A stretch of DNA of 64,000 bases from Schistocephalus solidus (GCA_017591395.1 WEDG01002080.1:1-64000); one strand, 5' to 3'; numbered from the stretch's first letter, positions 1-11,844 are shown. The notes: a model not told the origin generated them from the letters alone. Program-made: numbers and translations.

Positions 1-155
1 ACGCCCCTTCGAGACTCAAAAAGTGCTTTAGCGGATGCCATCCTTTGAATCCCAGCAGTACTGTCTTCCTTCTCTGAACTCATTTTGTTCCATCGATCGT
101 ATACCTTTCCTCTCACCTGCATCTTAGATCTCATTGTTTCGCTTTTATCGGCAGT
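1..155 (-). CDS. Partial exon cut by the left window edge, unknown product
   Basis: One frame on the minus strand is open from about 155 to the window edge. It encodes a charged, hydrophilic stretch with an internal ATG at 134 and motifs such as RWNKM and AKALFESR. Its composition is protein-like and the frame does not close before the edge. It lies downstream of the candidate membrane-protein exons at 505-1215 on the same strand and could be that gene's cytoplasmic tail, but the join is not demonstrated. The upstream AG at 156-157 lacks a good pyrimidine tract. An alternative 3' end is the CAG|GTGAG at about 119. I do not recognise the protein. Confidence 0.35.
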
Positions 156-504
156 CTACCTTACCGCAGTTTCACGTGTCACCTGTGGAGGATGATTGTT
201 AACCTCCTGTTTTGATCCGGTTCACTCATCAGGCAGCGGTATGCTTCCGGTCACTGGGTTGACCTCTCTCGTTTCCGCTCAATCACTTGCCGACCATAAC
301 TCTTGTCCGGGCAAGGTGCTGTCTAACTAATGGTTAACTCTCACAAAAGCCTATTGACCTGTCGTAGGTATGCTTGCACCCCGTGCGTTCTGTGTGCTTG
401 TGCATGTTTCAACCTGATGATCTTTTGTCATTAACTTTTTAGTTGAATGAAAGCATTCAGGTCAAGAAGAGGTGTGCCTATACCCTCAAAACCCTCTTTG
501 ATCT

Positions 505-701
505 CTACAACGCAGCAATGGCTAAACAGAATTGACTCCACCAGTAGACGATGAAGTGCTGTACAGTGTCCTCTGGAGCGTTACTGGCAGTGTCCCCTTT
601 AAACTCCTGTCCATCCTCACTTTTTTCAGATCTCACTCTGGCATTTAACCTATTTTTGCGTCTAACGGACACTTCTTCCGCCTTCATGTCGTACACATGG
701 A
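505..701 (-). CDS. Candidate exon 3 of a membrane protein
   Basis: After a TTAAG acceptor at 702 the frame runs through a hydrophilic, Arg/Lys/Glu-rich segment and then a hydrophobic C-terminal stretch (HFIVYWWSQFCLAIAAL). It stops with TAG at 505-507. A GTAG donor two bases earlier (508) could instead carry the second membrane segment into another exon. The phase fits exon 765-927: one base is left at the end of that exon and two bases begin this one. With exon 982-1215 this gives a two-membrane-span layout with a loop between. The family is not recognised; the topology recalls BK-channel beta-type proteins, but I see no diagnostic residues. Confidence 0.38.
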
Positions 702-764
702 CTTAACGTTGACAAGTAGGGGACCCAAATAAGTTGTGTTCTTTTTTACCAGATTATTTTATAC

Positions 765-927
765 AAGTAAATACATTCTGGGGTTTTTGGGTCTTCTGTT
801 CAGGGAGGGAATTTGATATGCAGATGTCTTTCGATTTTTTCAGTAAAGCAGTCTCGTCACTGTAATTATACTCTGAGCAGATAACCGTTTTCATAATGTA
901 CTTGGGAGATCGCGGTAAACCACAATT
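765..927 (-). CDS. Candidate exon 2 of a membrane protein (loop)
   Basis: This segment of 163 nt is open in one frame and encodes a 54-residue soluble stretch containing three cysteines (NCG, VIC, DIC), suitable for a disulphide-bonded extracellular loop. The acceptor is CGAAG at 928-930, which is weak, and the donor is GTATAA at 764. The 54-nt intron to exon 982-1215 and the 63-nt intron to exon 505-701 are short, as many flatworm introns are. The phases agree on both sides. This is inferred from composition and phase only. Confidence 0.35.
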
Positions 928-981
928 CTTCGTATATTTCGGAAGACGATCAGCGGCTCACCCTTACGGGATCTAACTAAC

Positions 982-1215
982 CGGAGCGTTGTGGTCCCTG
1001 CAGCCGCCATGATCTTGATAGGGGTCCGTATCGCCGAAAAGTAAAACGCATTGAAGTTGTTTGTTTACTTGTATCGTCGGCAGGACACGTTCGTACTTAT
1101 TCGAGGCCGTTGCGATAATTCCCAGTGAGATTAGGAGTACGGCTGACGCTATGATTAGGGGCACGGTGCACGCTTGGGGATACCGAAGTGGCTCAAACGC
1201 ACAAAGGGTTTCTTC
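982..1215 (-). CDS. Candidate exon 1 of a membrane protein (transmembrane segment)
   Basis: A pyrimidine-rich acceptor ending CACTACAG precedes the exon and a GTTAGT donor follows it, giving 234 nt (78 codons) in phase 0 at both ends. The peptide has a clear hydrophobic span, VPLIIASAVLLISLGIIA, followed by a polar region with cysteines (LQC, GGC). This is the best-supported exon of the left-edge gene because both splice sites are good and the frame is open throughout. Upstream exons, including the start codon, were not found. The product is unknown; an integral membrane protein is inferred. Confidence 0.45.
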
Positions 1216-1334
1216 CTGTAGTGTTAAGAAAATAAAATAAACAAGGCCTACGTAAACGTCTAAAGTAGGCAGTTATGTCTATTAAACATGGTTTAACTAC
1301 ACTACATACCGTTGCCTATTTGCGTTGCCTGGAC

Positions 1335-1500
1335 TTTTTTGTAAGGACCCCTACATTACTTGGGGTGTGGGTTTCTATCCCATTGTGTTACCTTTAACCC
1401 TAAACTTATCTCTCACCCTAACCTATCCGGAATTTGGCACAAGTCGGCCTGTATTACGGGGGTCCTCGTTTATTGTCGTATAACTAAATATTCTGAGCTG
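1335..1500 (+). repeat. Dispersed repeat with degenerate telomere-like motifs
   Basis: The segment contains several variants of CCCTAA (ACCCTAAAC, CACCCTAACC) followed by TTGGCACA, then CTGTATTA and a GGGGTCC run. The same order recurs at 18175-18400 and partly at 2262-2400. Related TTAGGG-like motifs occur at 29785-29855. It therefore looks like a dispersed repeat rather than chance. Confidence 0.45.
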
Positions 1501-1646
1501 TTTTTTATTTATTGAAAGTAATGGCAGGAATTAATGCAAGGAATATTTTGAACGTGCTACAGTTGAGGTATGAATCCTCTTTAACAACGCGTCGAAGCAT
1601 GAGTGTCCTTAAACAAAACAGCAAAAGACCAGGACTCAAAAGAATT

Positions 1647-1945
1647 CGTTGATGAACGCTCACCGATTACTAACGGAACTCACTCGTACTGTTCTGTCTT
1701 GGGGCTCATTTTTGAGCCCCATTAGCAGCCGTACAGCTGTTAGTATTAAAGGCAGATTAAATTTTGCCGACAAAGCAAAGAGAGATTGGAATGGCCATTT
1801 CTGGCTCATTAGCCAGAGCGTTCGATTTGTGATCAACAGGTTTCGGGTTGTGCAACACCTGGGGCTGGGTATAACTGGCAGATGACAACTAGTCAGACAT
1901 AAATGGCCATTCCAGTCTCCCCTGACGCCTATGTTTACCAGTCAA
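1647..1945. repeat. Two SINE bodies in inverted orientation
   Basis: The left half (to about 1835) carries the SINE body in minus orientation, including GGAATGGCCATTTCTGGCTC. The right half (about 1855-1930) carries the same body in plus orientation, ending in ATGGCCATTCCAGTCTCCC. The two could fold as a hairpin. The tRNA-like head seen in other copies is largely missing here. Confidence 0.55.
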
Positions 1946-2686
1946 CCCCCCGTTTGTGCGTCTCATCAGATATAATTTCAGCCCGGCGTTTCAAAAAGCG
2001 GAAGTAAGTAGTTTACTCAGCTCACCAGCGTTCCCTGTGAGTTTTCTGGTAGATGCACAATCTTTTAAATGGCTGTTTTTAATTTCCTCAGAAATTAATC
2101 GCCATCTTAGTGTAACTCAGTCTGAATTAAGCTTTATTGGCTCCAACTGAAAGCCGGGGAACTCACTGAGGAATCCAAATCTTCGCAGCTGTGTCATGCT
2201 GCAGCAGCAGAACATCTGAGAGATGTGTATCTGAGCTTTCAGCCAGTAACTGTGCTGTCATTGTGGTTAGGGCTAAGTTTAGGTATCTTGTTAGGAGGAA
2301 TTTTTATGATTCTTGGAATTTTTCTCACTGCCCCCTGTATTATTTGTCGGGGTCGTTCCCGTGACCTGTTTGGGAGGGAGGCGGGAGAACATAAGCAGTC
2401 TCTAAGTTGTGTTTTGTAAGAGCAGAGGTGTGTTACAACATGCTTGCATGCCTGTCAATTTTCCTCTCGCATCGGTAGCCAATCGGAGCTCCAAACCGAG
2501 TGTGATCTTGTCTGAAACAGGGCACGGGCAAACGTTGACTGGAATCGCTCCCACATCAAGTTCATCTCCCCCCTTAAGCGGTGTGGGGTTGTCCATTGAA
2601 GGGTTACTTGATGTTAAGTCTCCGTACACGGGTTTTACTGGCTGCCGATGGAAGCGAACAGACGATTTTCCATAGGCATCATCTGC
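1946..2686. other. No gene; dispersed repeat fragments
   Basis: The block at 1965-2235 (AAATTAATC, a CTCCAACTG stretch, GTGTCATGCTGCAGCAG) recurs in inverted form, and diverged, at about 30760-31050. The block at 2262-2400 (GGTTAGGGCTAAG through CTGTATTAT to CCTGTTTGGGAG) matches part of 18290-18390. Short open frames here exist on both strands and look accidental. Confidence 0.4.
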
Positions 2687-2770
2687 GATTGTCTCTCATG
2701 GTGGGTTGAGCTGATAATCCGAAATGGTAGGTCTATAAACTTCTTGTTTCAACGATCACATCTTTCACTT
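2687..2770 (+). other. Diverged copy of a hammerhead-like retroelement motif
   Basis: Text runs GATTGTCTCTCATGG, then GGGTTGAG, ATCCGAAATG, ATAAACTTCTTG and AACGATCACATCT. This parallels the better copy at 14902-14990 element by element, but the CTGANGA box is mutated. It is interpreted as a decayed member of the same family. Confidence 0.4.
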
Positions 2771-3714
2771 CCAAGGATTTACTGGGCACTGTGGAAATCC
2801 CTGTTTCCTATTGTTAAAGCACGTATCTATGAAAAATCACCCTTAGATAAATTTATATGGCTTCATTGTCTGCTAGCCCCACCATAATCTAAGCCTGAAA
2901 CTATATAAGTGCTAGCAAGGTCATTCAATAGTGCCGTTTGTCAACCTGTTCGGAAAGTGATTCGTCAAACTTTACGCGAAGGCGGAATGGTAAACCATCT
3001 GCCGCATCAGAAAATCCTCCATTTTCCCATCAGAAAACTGTAATTTAAAAAGAAGTGAGGAGGCGGGTTCCAGGACGTAGTCGCGAAGAAGGAGACACGA
3101 TCACTGGATTAAGAGCTTTATTAACCGGAACCGGACGCAGAAAATGAATGGCTAAATGGATTCCTTGCAAGACGAGAGTCCAAGACCTCAGGGGAAGGCA
3201 ACAACCTACTGAAATCGGTTAAGGGCAATGAGGGGTTTCCTCTCGTCTAAACGCAATTGTCGGAGTTTAGATAGTTAACAACGCGAGATGTCCCAAATCT
3301 GAGGTAAGGGAAGACAGACTGGGGTGAACCACCCTTTACTGAGGCAAGCAGTTGCTACAAACTGTCTCTTCGGACAAATGCGAGTCCGTGTCCGATGTTT
3401 AGATTCTTACACCCTAGCGCTTCTAGGCCATTTGCTCTCTATCACCTGCAGCCAAGAATTCAATGGTGCACGTTGATTGACTAGTGTCATGATGCGGGCG
3501 ACTTCAGCACGTCCTAATAACAGCGCCCATCGTAAATTCTGTGGAGATAAAGGGTGTGCCTGTCCCCTAAAGGGGCCGCGTGGTAGATGCACTGAACCAA
3601 CACCGGGGCCAGATCAGAGTACGACTACTCGAGTTGAGCTCACATAACGGGGGAGGTGTGATCGTGCGCATAGGTGAAGGATCGCGCTGTCTCAGTCACT
3701 CTCTTGTCATTTAG
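2771..3714. other. No feature recognised
   Basis: I see no supported coding region, RNA gene or clear repeat here. Short open frames on both strands lack splice context or protein-like composition. Confidence 0.4.
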
Positions 3715-4560
3715 GGCACTCCCATTCCGTGGGATCTAATTCAGGCGCCTCGATGTGGTCAGGAGCGTCTCCGGTCGCGCCAGCAACCGGCACTCGACCC
3801 CATCTCCGGTCTTCTTGACTCTCTTAACACATGGTATAGGCGGGGAATGGAAGAGTGCGGTAGCTGCAGCGTATGTTTACTATCACTTAAAACTAAGTCA
3901 TACGCCAGTTACCACCCTGCACCATGCTGCTGTGGAGCATACGGTGGACATCGTTGGTCGAACTATCATTGGTAGGCGTTTAAATAAACCTACCTTCTCT
4001 TCTTTCTTCCTACCATACTTGGAGCCTGCCTCGGGCCGCAATGACTCCCCTTAATTTGGCCTCTATGGCACTCCCACTCCGTGGGATCCAAGCCAGGTGT
4101 GGTGGCACGCTCAGGCGGCTCCGGCCGCGCCAGCCCCATGCGCCCTCTCCCACCTCCAGTCTTATTGACTCTGTCATGACACCGGGCTCAGGTCGGAGAG
4201 GAGGAGAGAGTGTGGTAGCTGGAGCGCAAGTCTACTATCCTTTAAAACTGATCCGCACGCAAGTTACCGTCCCTGTGGAGCACTTGGTGGACATCGTCTG
4301 ACTACGTAGGTCTAACTGTTCAGTGTGTGTTCTTGTTTGTGTTGGGTCACTGTGCGTGGACCTGCGCCTTCTCCCAACCTCCGGTCTTCCTCACTCTGGC
4401 TTGACCCTGGGACCATGTTGGGGACTGGAACAGAGTGAGGTAGCTGCAGCGAAAGTCGGCTCTATTATAATCTATCGCCAGTCACCGTCCCTGCACCACC
4501 CTGATGTGGAGTATATGGTGCACATAGTCAGACTACGCCAATCAAACTGTCGTGTGTGTA
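3715..4560 (+). repeat. Three tandem units of the GC-rich repeat family
   Basis: Units at about 3715-3975, 4041-4330 and 4331-4560 each contain ordered blocks: CACTCCCACTCCGTGGGATC, a CTCCGGCCGCGCCAGC-like block, TCCGGTCTTCTTGACTC, GAGAGTGCGGTAGCTGCAGC, ACTATCACTTAAAACTA, and GTGGAGCATACGGTGGACAT. The family recurs at 51760-52345 (plus) and 44274-45668 (minus). Open frames through these units share peptides such as VEHTVDIVG only because the DNA is repeated. The last unit abuts an RTE fragment. Confidence 0.65.
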
Positions 4561-5262
4561 CCTTCGCCTGTGACACTATGAATCGTGAAGAACTGTGGAA
4601 AATCATGTAGAAACTCGGCTGTCCCGGGCGATTTCCTTCCAGAAATGCAACGTGGATTCCGCCGTCATCGCGGAACCCTCAATATGATCTTTGCCGCATT
4701 TCAGCTGCATGAGAAGTGCCAGGAGATTTGAATCTCACCTCTACGCGACCTTCGTGGATCTGACGAACGCCTTCGACACGGTGAGTCGCGAAGGACTATT
4801 GAAAATCATGCAAAACTTCGGTTGTCCCGATCGATGCACTCGCATGCTACGTCAGCTGCGTGATGGCATGATGGCGCGCATCACAGAAAACGGAGTCGTC
4901 TCAGAGGCATTCGCAGTAACCAACGGAGTGAAGTAGGACTGCGTCCTTGCGCCTATCCTTTTCAGTCGCATGTTTCTCTGCCATGTTAATGGACGCCTAC
5001 CGTGACGATCGCCCCGGGATTCGCATCGCCTACAGAATGGATGACCATCTCCTTAATAGTCGGCGGATGTACTTCCAGTCGCATGGATCTAGAACTGCCG
5101 TCCACGAACTTCTCTTGGCTGACGATTGCGCTCGCAACGCAATGACAGAAGGGGAAATGAAAACGAGACTATTCGCCGCAGTCTGCGACAATTTCGGCCT
5201 GATCATCAACGCGGTAAAACGGTGATCATGCAACGGCCGCCACCCAACACCGCATACAAAGA
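4561..5262 (+). mobile_element. Rearranged RTE-type LINE reverse-transcriptase fragment
   Basis: Translated frames match the reverse transcriptase of the fuller copy at 49.5-50.2 kb: AFDTVSREG, SEAFAVTNGVK, FSAMLMDAYRD, IAYR.D.HLLN and LLLADDCA, where the catalytic ADD remains. Several stops and frame changes make it non-functional. The order is abnormal. A block equivalent to the motif A region (4565-4650) comes first, then the upstream RGFRRHRGT-like block, then a second motif A block (4745-4850). The fragment ends at the QRPPPNTAY region, directly before the CR1-like LINE at 5295. Confidence 0.7.
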
Positions 5263-5294
5263 TCAAACCTGGTAATTAACAAAAAGATTAGATA

Positions 5295-8200
5295 TTTAAA
5301 TTATTTTTGGCAGGCTCTTATGACCGAACAGCTACTCAAGTTAGACTGTGTTAGTGCTAAAAACGGGTCTCGCCTGAACTCAAAGCTTAAATTCATGTAC
5401 ACTATCGCGCAAAGCCTCCTGTCAGAAATGGATGAACTGCAAATCTATATTTGTGACATGCTCTCAGATGTTATCTCAGAAACCTGGTTGTCGGAACAGA
5501 TTGACGACATGGAGTTTGTACTTCCTGGATTTCACATGTTTCTCAACGACAGAGAACTTCGAAGGGATGGAAGCATAGCAACATTTGTAAAGAATGGCTT
5601 GCATGTTTCATAAAAACTTCTAAGCTGACTTGTACGGAAGTGGTATGGTTGACCACAAGAACAACGGGTTCTTAAGGCCTTGATGGCTTAACGGTGTATT
5701 GACCCCCCAGAATTTACCATGAAGCGGATGCCCAATTGCTCAATGAGTTCAAGGTATTTGCTATGCGGTCGAATACTCTCATCGTTGGGGACTTTAATTC
5801 CCCTACCATTGGCTGGAACTCCGTCTCTGCATTTGACCAGCTGCTTCTGCGAACAACTGGCAATCTGCTTCTTACCCAACACGTCTTGTTCACTAAGTCA
5901 CCTGAAAACATCAATGTTGTTATTTGCTTACCCCACTAGGCAAGAGCGACCATGTGGTTCTCGTGTGGGAATACACAATATTCTCTTTGCTGGTTCAACC
6001 GCTTGATCCCCGACCAAATATTTGGCGCAGGAATTGCGAACAGATTAAAAATGACCTTTCTCCAATCGACTGGGCATTCATTTTCTCCGACGATATCGAC
6101 GAGGCTTGGGGCCAATTCAAAGAGATAGTCTGCAGTCTCCTTTCTAGACACCACTCAGTCATGCGAAGAAGGACACGAAACTAACCTCGCTGGTTGACTC
6201 CATCCTTAAATAAGGAAGTTAACAAGAAGAGAAAACTATGGAAAAAAAATCCCTCATGGATATGAGGCTGAAATTCTTCAACAGTTGCAAGTTTCAGATA
6301 AAAGTCTAATCGCCAGAGGTCAACGGGTATTCGAAAATGATTTGTTAAACCGTGTTATGATTAATTCGAAAGTTTTTTACAGTAACATAAGGCAGAGTAT
6401 GTGGAACAAAGATTGAAGCCCATTATTGCGAACTGTCGAGGGTGCGCAAATCTCTGAGGACAAGGATAAGGCTGTAAATATTTCTCGGGTCTTCCGGCCC
6501 GTCGTGACGACAGAATCTGACTTTTTTTCCCACCTATTTATGAAGCCGAAGTAATGGCTACTATTGAAACAGTCCTCTTCACCTAGGAACTCCTTCAGGA
6601 AGAGTTGCCAAACTTGAAATAGTCGACCTCTCCAGGCCCCAAATGCAATCCCGCCAAGCTTTACAGCTAGCTCCTTCTTCAACGTTGAAAGGAGCTAGCT
6701 TCTGAAAGGGCCAAACTACTAGCCTCACACTTCTAGACGTCGTTTGCTTTCTGTGTGCCTTCTCTCCGATTGGAAGTCCGCAACCATCACTCCACTATGC
6801 GAGAAGGGAAGTGAGCGTCTGCGAATAACGACAGGCCAGTGATTCTTGCCTCCATTCTTTGCAAAATCATGGATAAAATTATCAAGAAAGCATTAATGCA
6901 GTTCCTCGAGCAGAATCACCTCCTCTCCGATGCCCAATGCCGCTTTCTTATCTGCTCTTCTCGCTTAAACGCTGGATCAAAGCACGCGAGGAAGGCCAAA
7001 TGGTGCACGTTATCACCATCGACTTCAAAAAGGCCTTCGACAACGTTCCTCACCAATTTCTTCTGCATAAACTGCGCAGCGTAGGAGTTCGTGGACTCCT
7101 CCTTGTATGGATCCAGAACTTTTGGCTGGGCGGTCAGAAAGAGTATAAGTTGGACACCAGCAATCCTCAGAGGTAACCGTGGTGAGTGGCGTTCCGCGGG
7201 GCTCAGCTTTTGGCCCCAACGTTATTCTTTATTTTTCATCAATGATTGCGTCAAGGACCTAGACTGTGATTTCATCCTGTTTGCTGACGACATGAAACTG
7301 CGGAAAGTTGTTCACGATGCGGTAGCCAAAGCCCATCTACAAATAAATTTGAATAGGTTCGAGGATTGATCAAAGCGCTGGCTTATGTCCTTCAATGTTA
7401 CAAGGTGCAAATTACTTCAAACTGGCACCTGCAGAGCCTCCAGCCCGAAGATTTACTTTCTAAACGATACACCACCTCAACCATTTGACAAACAGAAGAA
7501 CTTGGGTCACTCAAACCAACCCTGAACTGCACGAAGGCGGTCAAGTCAGCCATGTCTAAATTGCAACTCATCAGTCGAGCCTTTATGGGGTTTGACGAAA
7601 ACTGTTTCTCCAAAAAAACTTGGAAACTTCCTGCGGCCACATCTAGAATAGGCCATACAAGCATGTAGACCTTGGACTCTCTATAACAGTACTGTCTCAG
7701 AGAAGGTGCAGACGTAGACAACAAAAATTACTAAAGGCCTCCGAACACTACCCGATGAAAACAGTCTATCGACCCCAACCCATTTCTCCTTTCCTACAGG
7801 CAACTACGGGGGGACATTAATCTTTCGCATTATGAATAGCCTGGACTGTTGCTTTGTACCCAAAGATTTTTTCACTCAGGCTAACACGCCTACTTTGCGC
7901 CCTTACCCCCTAAAAGTACGCACAGGTAAAGTAAAAATCAGTGGTGGCAAATTCTTCGTCAGTAACGGAGCGGTTGCTGCGTGTTACGCTCTGCCCGCGG
8001 ATATTTTTCTTTCCAGCACTGTGAATTCCTTTAAGCGCAAACTGGACGCGCATCAAGCTTCTCAGTTGCATTCTATTGCATGTATTATACTACTCCCAAT
8101 AAAGGAGTAACCCTTTAAGTGTACTATTTTAAACGTGCCGAAGGCTGCTTACTTCTCCCATGTTAATATGCAAATAATGTATTCTCAATTTTCCTTATGT

Positions 8201-8295
8201 ATCTGTGCATTCTCAGTCACTGTTTAACCAACAGGGAGTTCAAAGGCATTCGCCCATCTTTCCCTTACTAAAACTGGAAGTGAACTGAACTAAGT
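5295..8295 (+). mobile_element. Decayed CR1/jockey-like LINE (endonuclease plus reverse transcriptase)
   Basis: Homologous in order to the copy at 40760-44157. The endonuclease part reads ISETWLSEQIDD (about 5465-5515), VGDFNSPTIGW (about 5785-5815) and LGKSDHVVLVWEY (about 5940-5975). The reverse-transcriptase part reads ASILCKIMDKII (about 6845), ITIDFKKAFDNVPH (about 7010-7050), VSGVPRGSAFGP (about 7180) and FADDMKLR (about 7280), so motifs A and C are still legible. The C-terminal region has a VNSFKRKLDAH-like end (about 8020-8050), and the 3' tail at 8230-8290 has the shared GGGAGTTCAAAGG motif. Many stops and frame shifts make it a fossil. Confidence 0.75.
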
Positions 8296-8854
8296 CTAAG
8301 TAATCGGCCGAATCACAAATTAACGACACAGTCCTCAAGCGCCTGATGTTAAAACTGAGCGCATCCGATTCTACCTCTGCTGGACAAACATGGTCGAAAG
8401 CCTATGAATAGTAGAATATTCTTGTACCTTCAAATTCTTAATATGAAACAATAATCCATATACTGGACAGCTATTGTTTTTTGCCCATTTTGCTATTAAT
8501 ATACCTTTGAAGACAGGTGTTTTTGCTTAAAAAGCACCATTTTGCCCAAACTATTAAGCACCCACCCATAAATCCAAAGTGGCTGTCGAAAGGGAAGTTT
8601 TTTTCCTGTGTTCTAAGGAGATTGACGACATCAAGATGTGCTATATCATTAAAAATATTAAATCAATAAATCTCCTCATTTTGACCACAAGCGATCCTTT
8701 GGCCAGCAAGGGGATTATTCTGATTTAGCAATCTGTTGTACGTTTGGTCGATCAGAAAACAACCATCATGGTCGCATCTACCTGCACTTTTATGACCCTC
8801 ATATCATTAAATGGCTCCTCCTCGCATGGACACTAAATTGAACCGAACAATGCA
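8296..8854. other. No gene; AT-rich
   Basis: AT-rich sequence between two LINE remnants. No convincing coding frame or RNA gene seen. Confidence 0.4.
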
Positions 8855-10415
8855 CCTTTCATCAACGTCAGTGGTGCCCAAACGCAGGCCTTGGACACTT
8901 TCAACTACCTGTGCAGAACCCTCTCCCGCAGCACCAAAACCGATGATGAGGTAGCTTACCTAATCTTAAAGCCAGCCAAACCTTCAGTCGCCTGTTCAAC
9001 ACCATCTGGAATCGCCACGGTCTACAGCTCAGCACCAAGTTCAAAATTTACAAAGCTGTCATCTTTCCGACGTTGCTGGATGGAGCTGAGACCTGGAAAG
9101 TGTACAAGAAGCCAGCGCGGAAACTCAATCACTTCCATTTCAGCTGCCTCTGCAGAACACTGAAGCTGACATGGCACGATCGGATTCCGAACACGGAAGT
9201 GCATGAACGAACAGGCCTCCTCAGCATCTACGCCGTGCTGAGAAAACTGCAACTGCGCTGGAGCGGCCACCTAATGAGAAGGAACTACGAGTGACTACCC
9301 AAACGCCTCTTCTATGGAGATGTCACAGGGGGATTCATGTCGACAATGGGGCCAAGTGCTACGCTACAAGGACACTCTGAAGACTTCTGTGAAGCAAATG
9401 CAGATCAACCAGGCAACCTGGGAGGACCTCGTCTAGAACCGACTGGCCTGGAGGAGGAGAGTGTGGACAGGAGTAGCAATCTATGAAGCCAACTGCATAA
9501 GCATTTCCTAAGCCAAACGCGAAGCTCGTGAATCCCAACTATTTCCGCCTTGCAACGCTAACACCCAATCGCCCCTAACATGTCCATGGTGTCAGCGAAC
9601 ATTGTGTGCAAGAATTGGTTTTAATTGTCTCCTTTCGATCAACTGCAGCTCCCAGACGACACCAAAAAATACCTTTCTGTCCAAATGTACCCCACCCCAC
9701 AGGTCGATTAACACCCCTAACGATTTTCCCGATCTCCTGTCACCGTCCTACACCAGCACCCCCACCACTTTCGCCTTAACATCTGATGTGACGGCTCTTG
9801 CCCTCAACACCAATGCAAACGATCATGACGCGCCCTCAACAACAGTGATAAGGACTTGGTCACAAATTATCCCCATTGCAACTGCACCCTCACCTCACGC
9901 ATTGGCCTGGTCGGTCGTCTGCAAACCCACCACACGGTGGCTGGCAAAACAACTCCTGGGACCCCGACATACAGTCACCGTGCCCGCCTCCACGGCTCCC
10001 ATGGCCCTCACACATTCACACACTGCATGGGCCTTCTTGGTTATATGCGCCTCCCCGACAACGGAACTCACCGCAGTGTCGACAGTACCGATACCCCACG
10101 CACACACCCCGTTCTGCCACTCCCAGCAACACTACCGCCACCGCAACTTCTACAGACGACAACAATCCAGCCCCTCCCTACTTCTCTTGCCCACATTGCG
10201 ACCGCGTCTTCACCTCACGCATCGTCCTGATTGGTCACCTATGAATCCAACACTCGGAGACGGGCGAAACAGCGCCTGGGGCCCTGACATGCAATCGCTG
10301 CGACCGCCTTCCCTGGTCTCGTACCTTCAAACACCGCATAGGTCTCCTCGGACACATGCGTCTGCACGATAACCTGCTAACCCACCATAGGCTAAACCAC
10401 ATCAACGCATACTAC
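8855..10415 (+). mobile_element. 5'-truncated RTE-type LINE: post-RT domain and zinc-finger tail
   Basis: Frames match the 3' half of the copy at 47.5-51.7 kb. They contain [19 protein letters not shown] (about 8897), [20 protein letters not shown] (about 9080-9140), [15 protein letters not shown] (about 9235-9285), then a CPWCQRTL..RIGF finger remnant (about 9583). Further on are SRIGLVGRL and FTHCMGLLGYMRL (about 9895-10060) and a last finger near 10340. It starts inside the domain after the catalytic motifs, as expected for 5'-truncated retrotransposition. Stops and shifts are frequent. Confidence 0.75.
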
Positions 10416-10499
10416 CTCTACCAACTCGCACACCTTACCCCCACCAGCATCGCAAATGTCCCTCAATGCAAGCTGATGCACTTAAGACTATCACGGTTT

Positions 10500-10930
10500 A
10501 CTAAAACCCTGGCTTAGAAGGCTGCCAACTTGACACTTTAATACATGATCACGCCGTCAGTCCAGTGCGTGTTGTTTGCTGAGTGGTTGACCAGTGGCAA
10601 TGGCTCCTTCTTATCCCCTGGTTTTGGTATACTGGTGTGGGTGTCAAGGGGGCTAGGTCGTGCTGTGGCACACACAGACGGGTTCGCCAGCCCTGTCACC
10701 CACTGTGCCCACTACCGCATCAAACAACTGACCGGTTTGGACAGTGGCTTGACGTTTGGGGTAGGGGAGTGTGTGAAATCGACGGTTTCAGGGTATATTC
10801 TTCACTATAAACAATCTGATACACCTGAAGCTATCACGGTGCGCTAACATCCGTGGTTTGGTAGGCTGCCAGCTGACGGGATAACTCGATCCCCAGATTG
10901 ACAGTCAGACTGCAATGGCGTCCCTCTGTG
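10500..10930 (+). repeat. Diverged GC-rich repeat, two partial units
   Basis: The sequence begins AAGGCTGCCAACTTGACAC and contains CCAGTGCGTGTT and GGCAATGGCTCCTTCTTA, blocks shared with 51950-52080. A second unit starts at about 10860 with GTAGGCTGCCAGCTGACGGG. The open frames through it are not considered genes. Confidence 0.5.
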
Positions 10931-11840
10931 CATTTTTCCGGTGATGGGGCGATAGGGGCCACATCGAGGAGTTATCTCTTCGTGACCCCGCGTGCGCCCC
11001 TCCCCCCTAGTGCCCAGACGGTCAGGGGGGATAGCCGGGGCTTGTGCTTTCCAATGTTGCCTTTATGAGGATCCTAGTCGCCATACCCCCCCTTTGTTGT
11101 TTTCTGTTCGTGATGGGCCATAGTGTGTCGGCCTGCGCCATCTCCTATCTTCGGTCTATCTCCTCGTCCATTTCTTTGGACGCTTGCTCTATATTACTTT
11201 TCACACATCGTATAGATGTGCGTTTGCATTCGTTCCTAAACATTTATAAAGATTAATAATCGGTGGAAGAGAATGTAAGGAGTACATGGGAGAACACAGT
11301 GGAGCAATGGAAAGCGTGTGTGCGTGCGCCATCATAATGACGACGTGAGCGCGGGCGCGCGTGTGCATATGTCCTGTTTCACATCTACTTCTGAAGAGAA
11401 GTTGATATCCTTCGATGAGGGCGGTCTTTCGGGATTTATAAATAGGTTTTCGGGGGAGGGAGATTTCCAGAAGGGGGCGAAGTAGAACTATAACGGTTAA
11501 AGGTACAGAAATTGAAAAATGAAAACTGGTATTAGTCAATGAGGAGGGGTTGGCCGGAAGGTAGACGGCTATATAGTCAGTGCTCAACCAAAGAATTCAA
11601 CCAATTGATGAAATCCGATTATTCACGCACAAATCCAACATCCGTATTGCGAGAAGTCATGAGAAGAGAAGACGCAGTAGCTGTTGCATGTTAATAGGGC
11701 CATACCAACTATAAGTAGTACGTCACATTAAGCCCCACAATCTGTCTGCTCAGACAACCTTGAACAGGCGCATATCACCCTTTTCCCACTGGCATGAAAT
11801 ACCACGAAAACAACTGACACTTCGCGTCTGAACTGCAAAA
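10931..11840. other. No gene recognised
   Basis: A GC-rich start grades into ordinary sequence with a short alternating purine-pyrimidine run (GCGCGGGCGCGCGTGTGC near 11350). The minus frame at 11201-11587 is open but has no splice or domain support. Confidence 0.35.
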
Positions 11841-11844
11841 TTTT

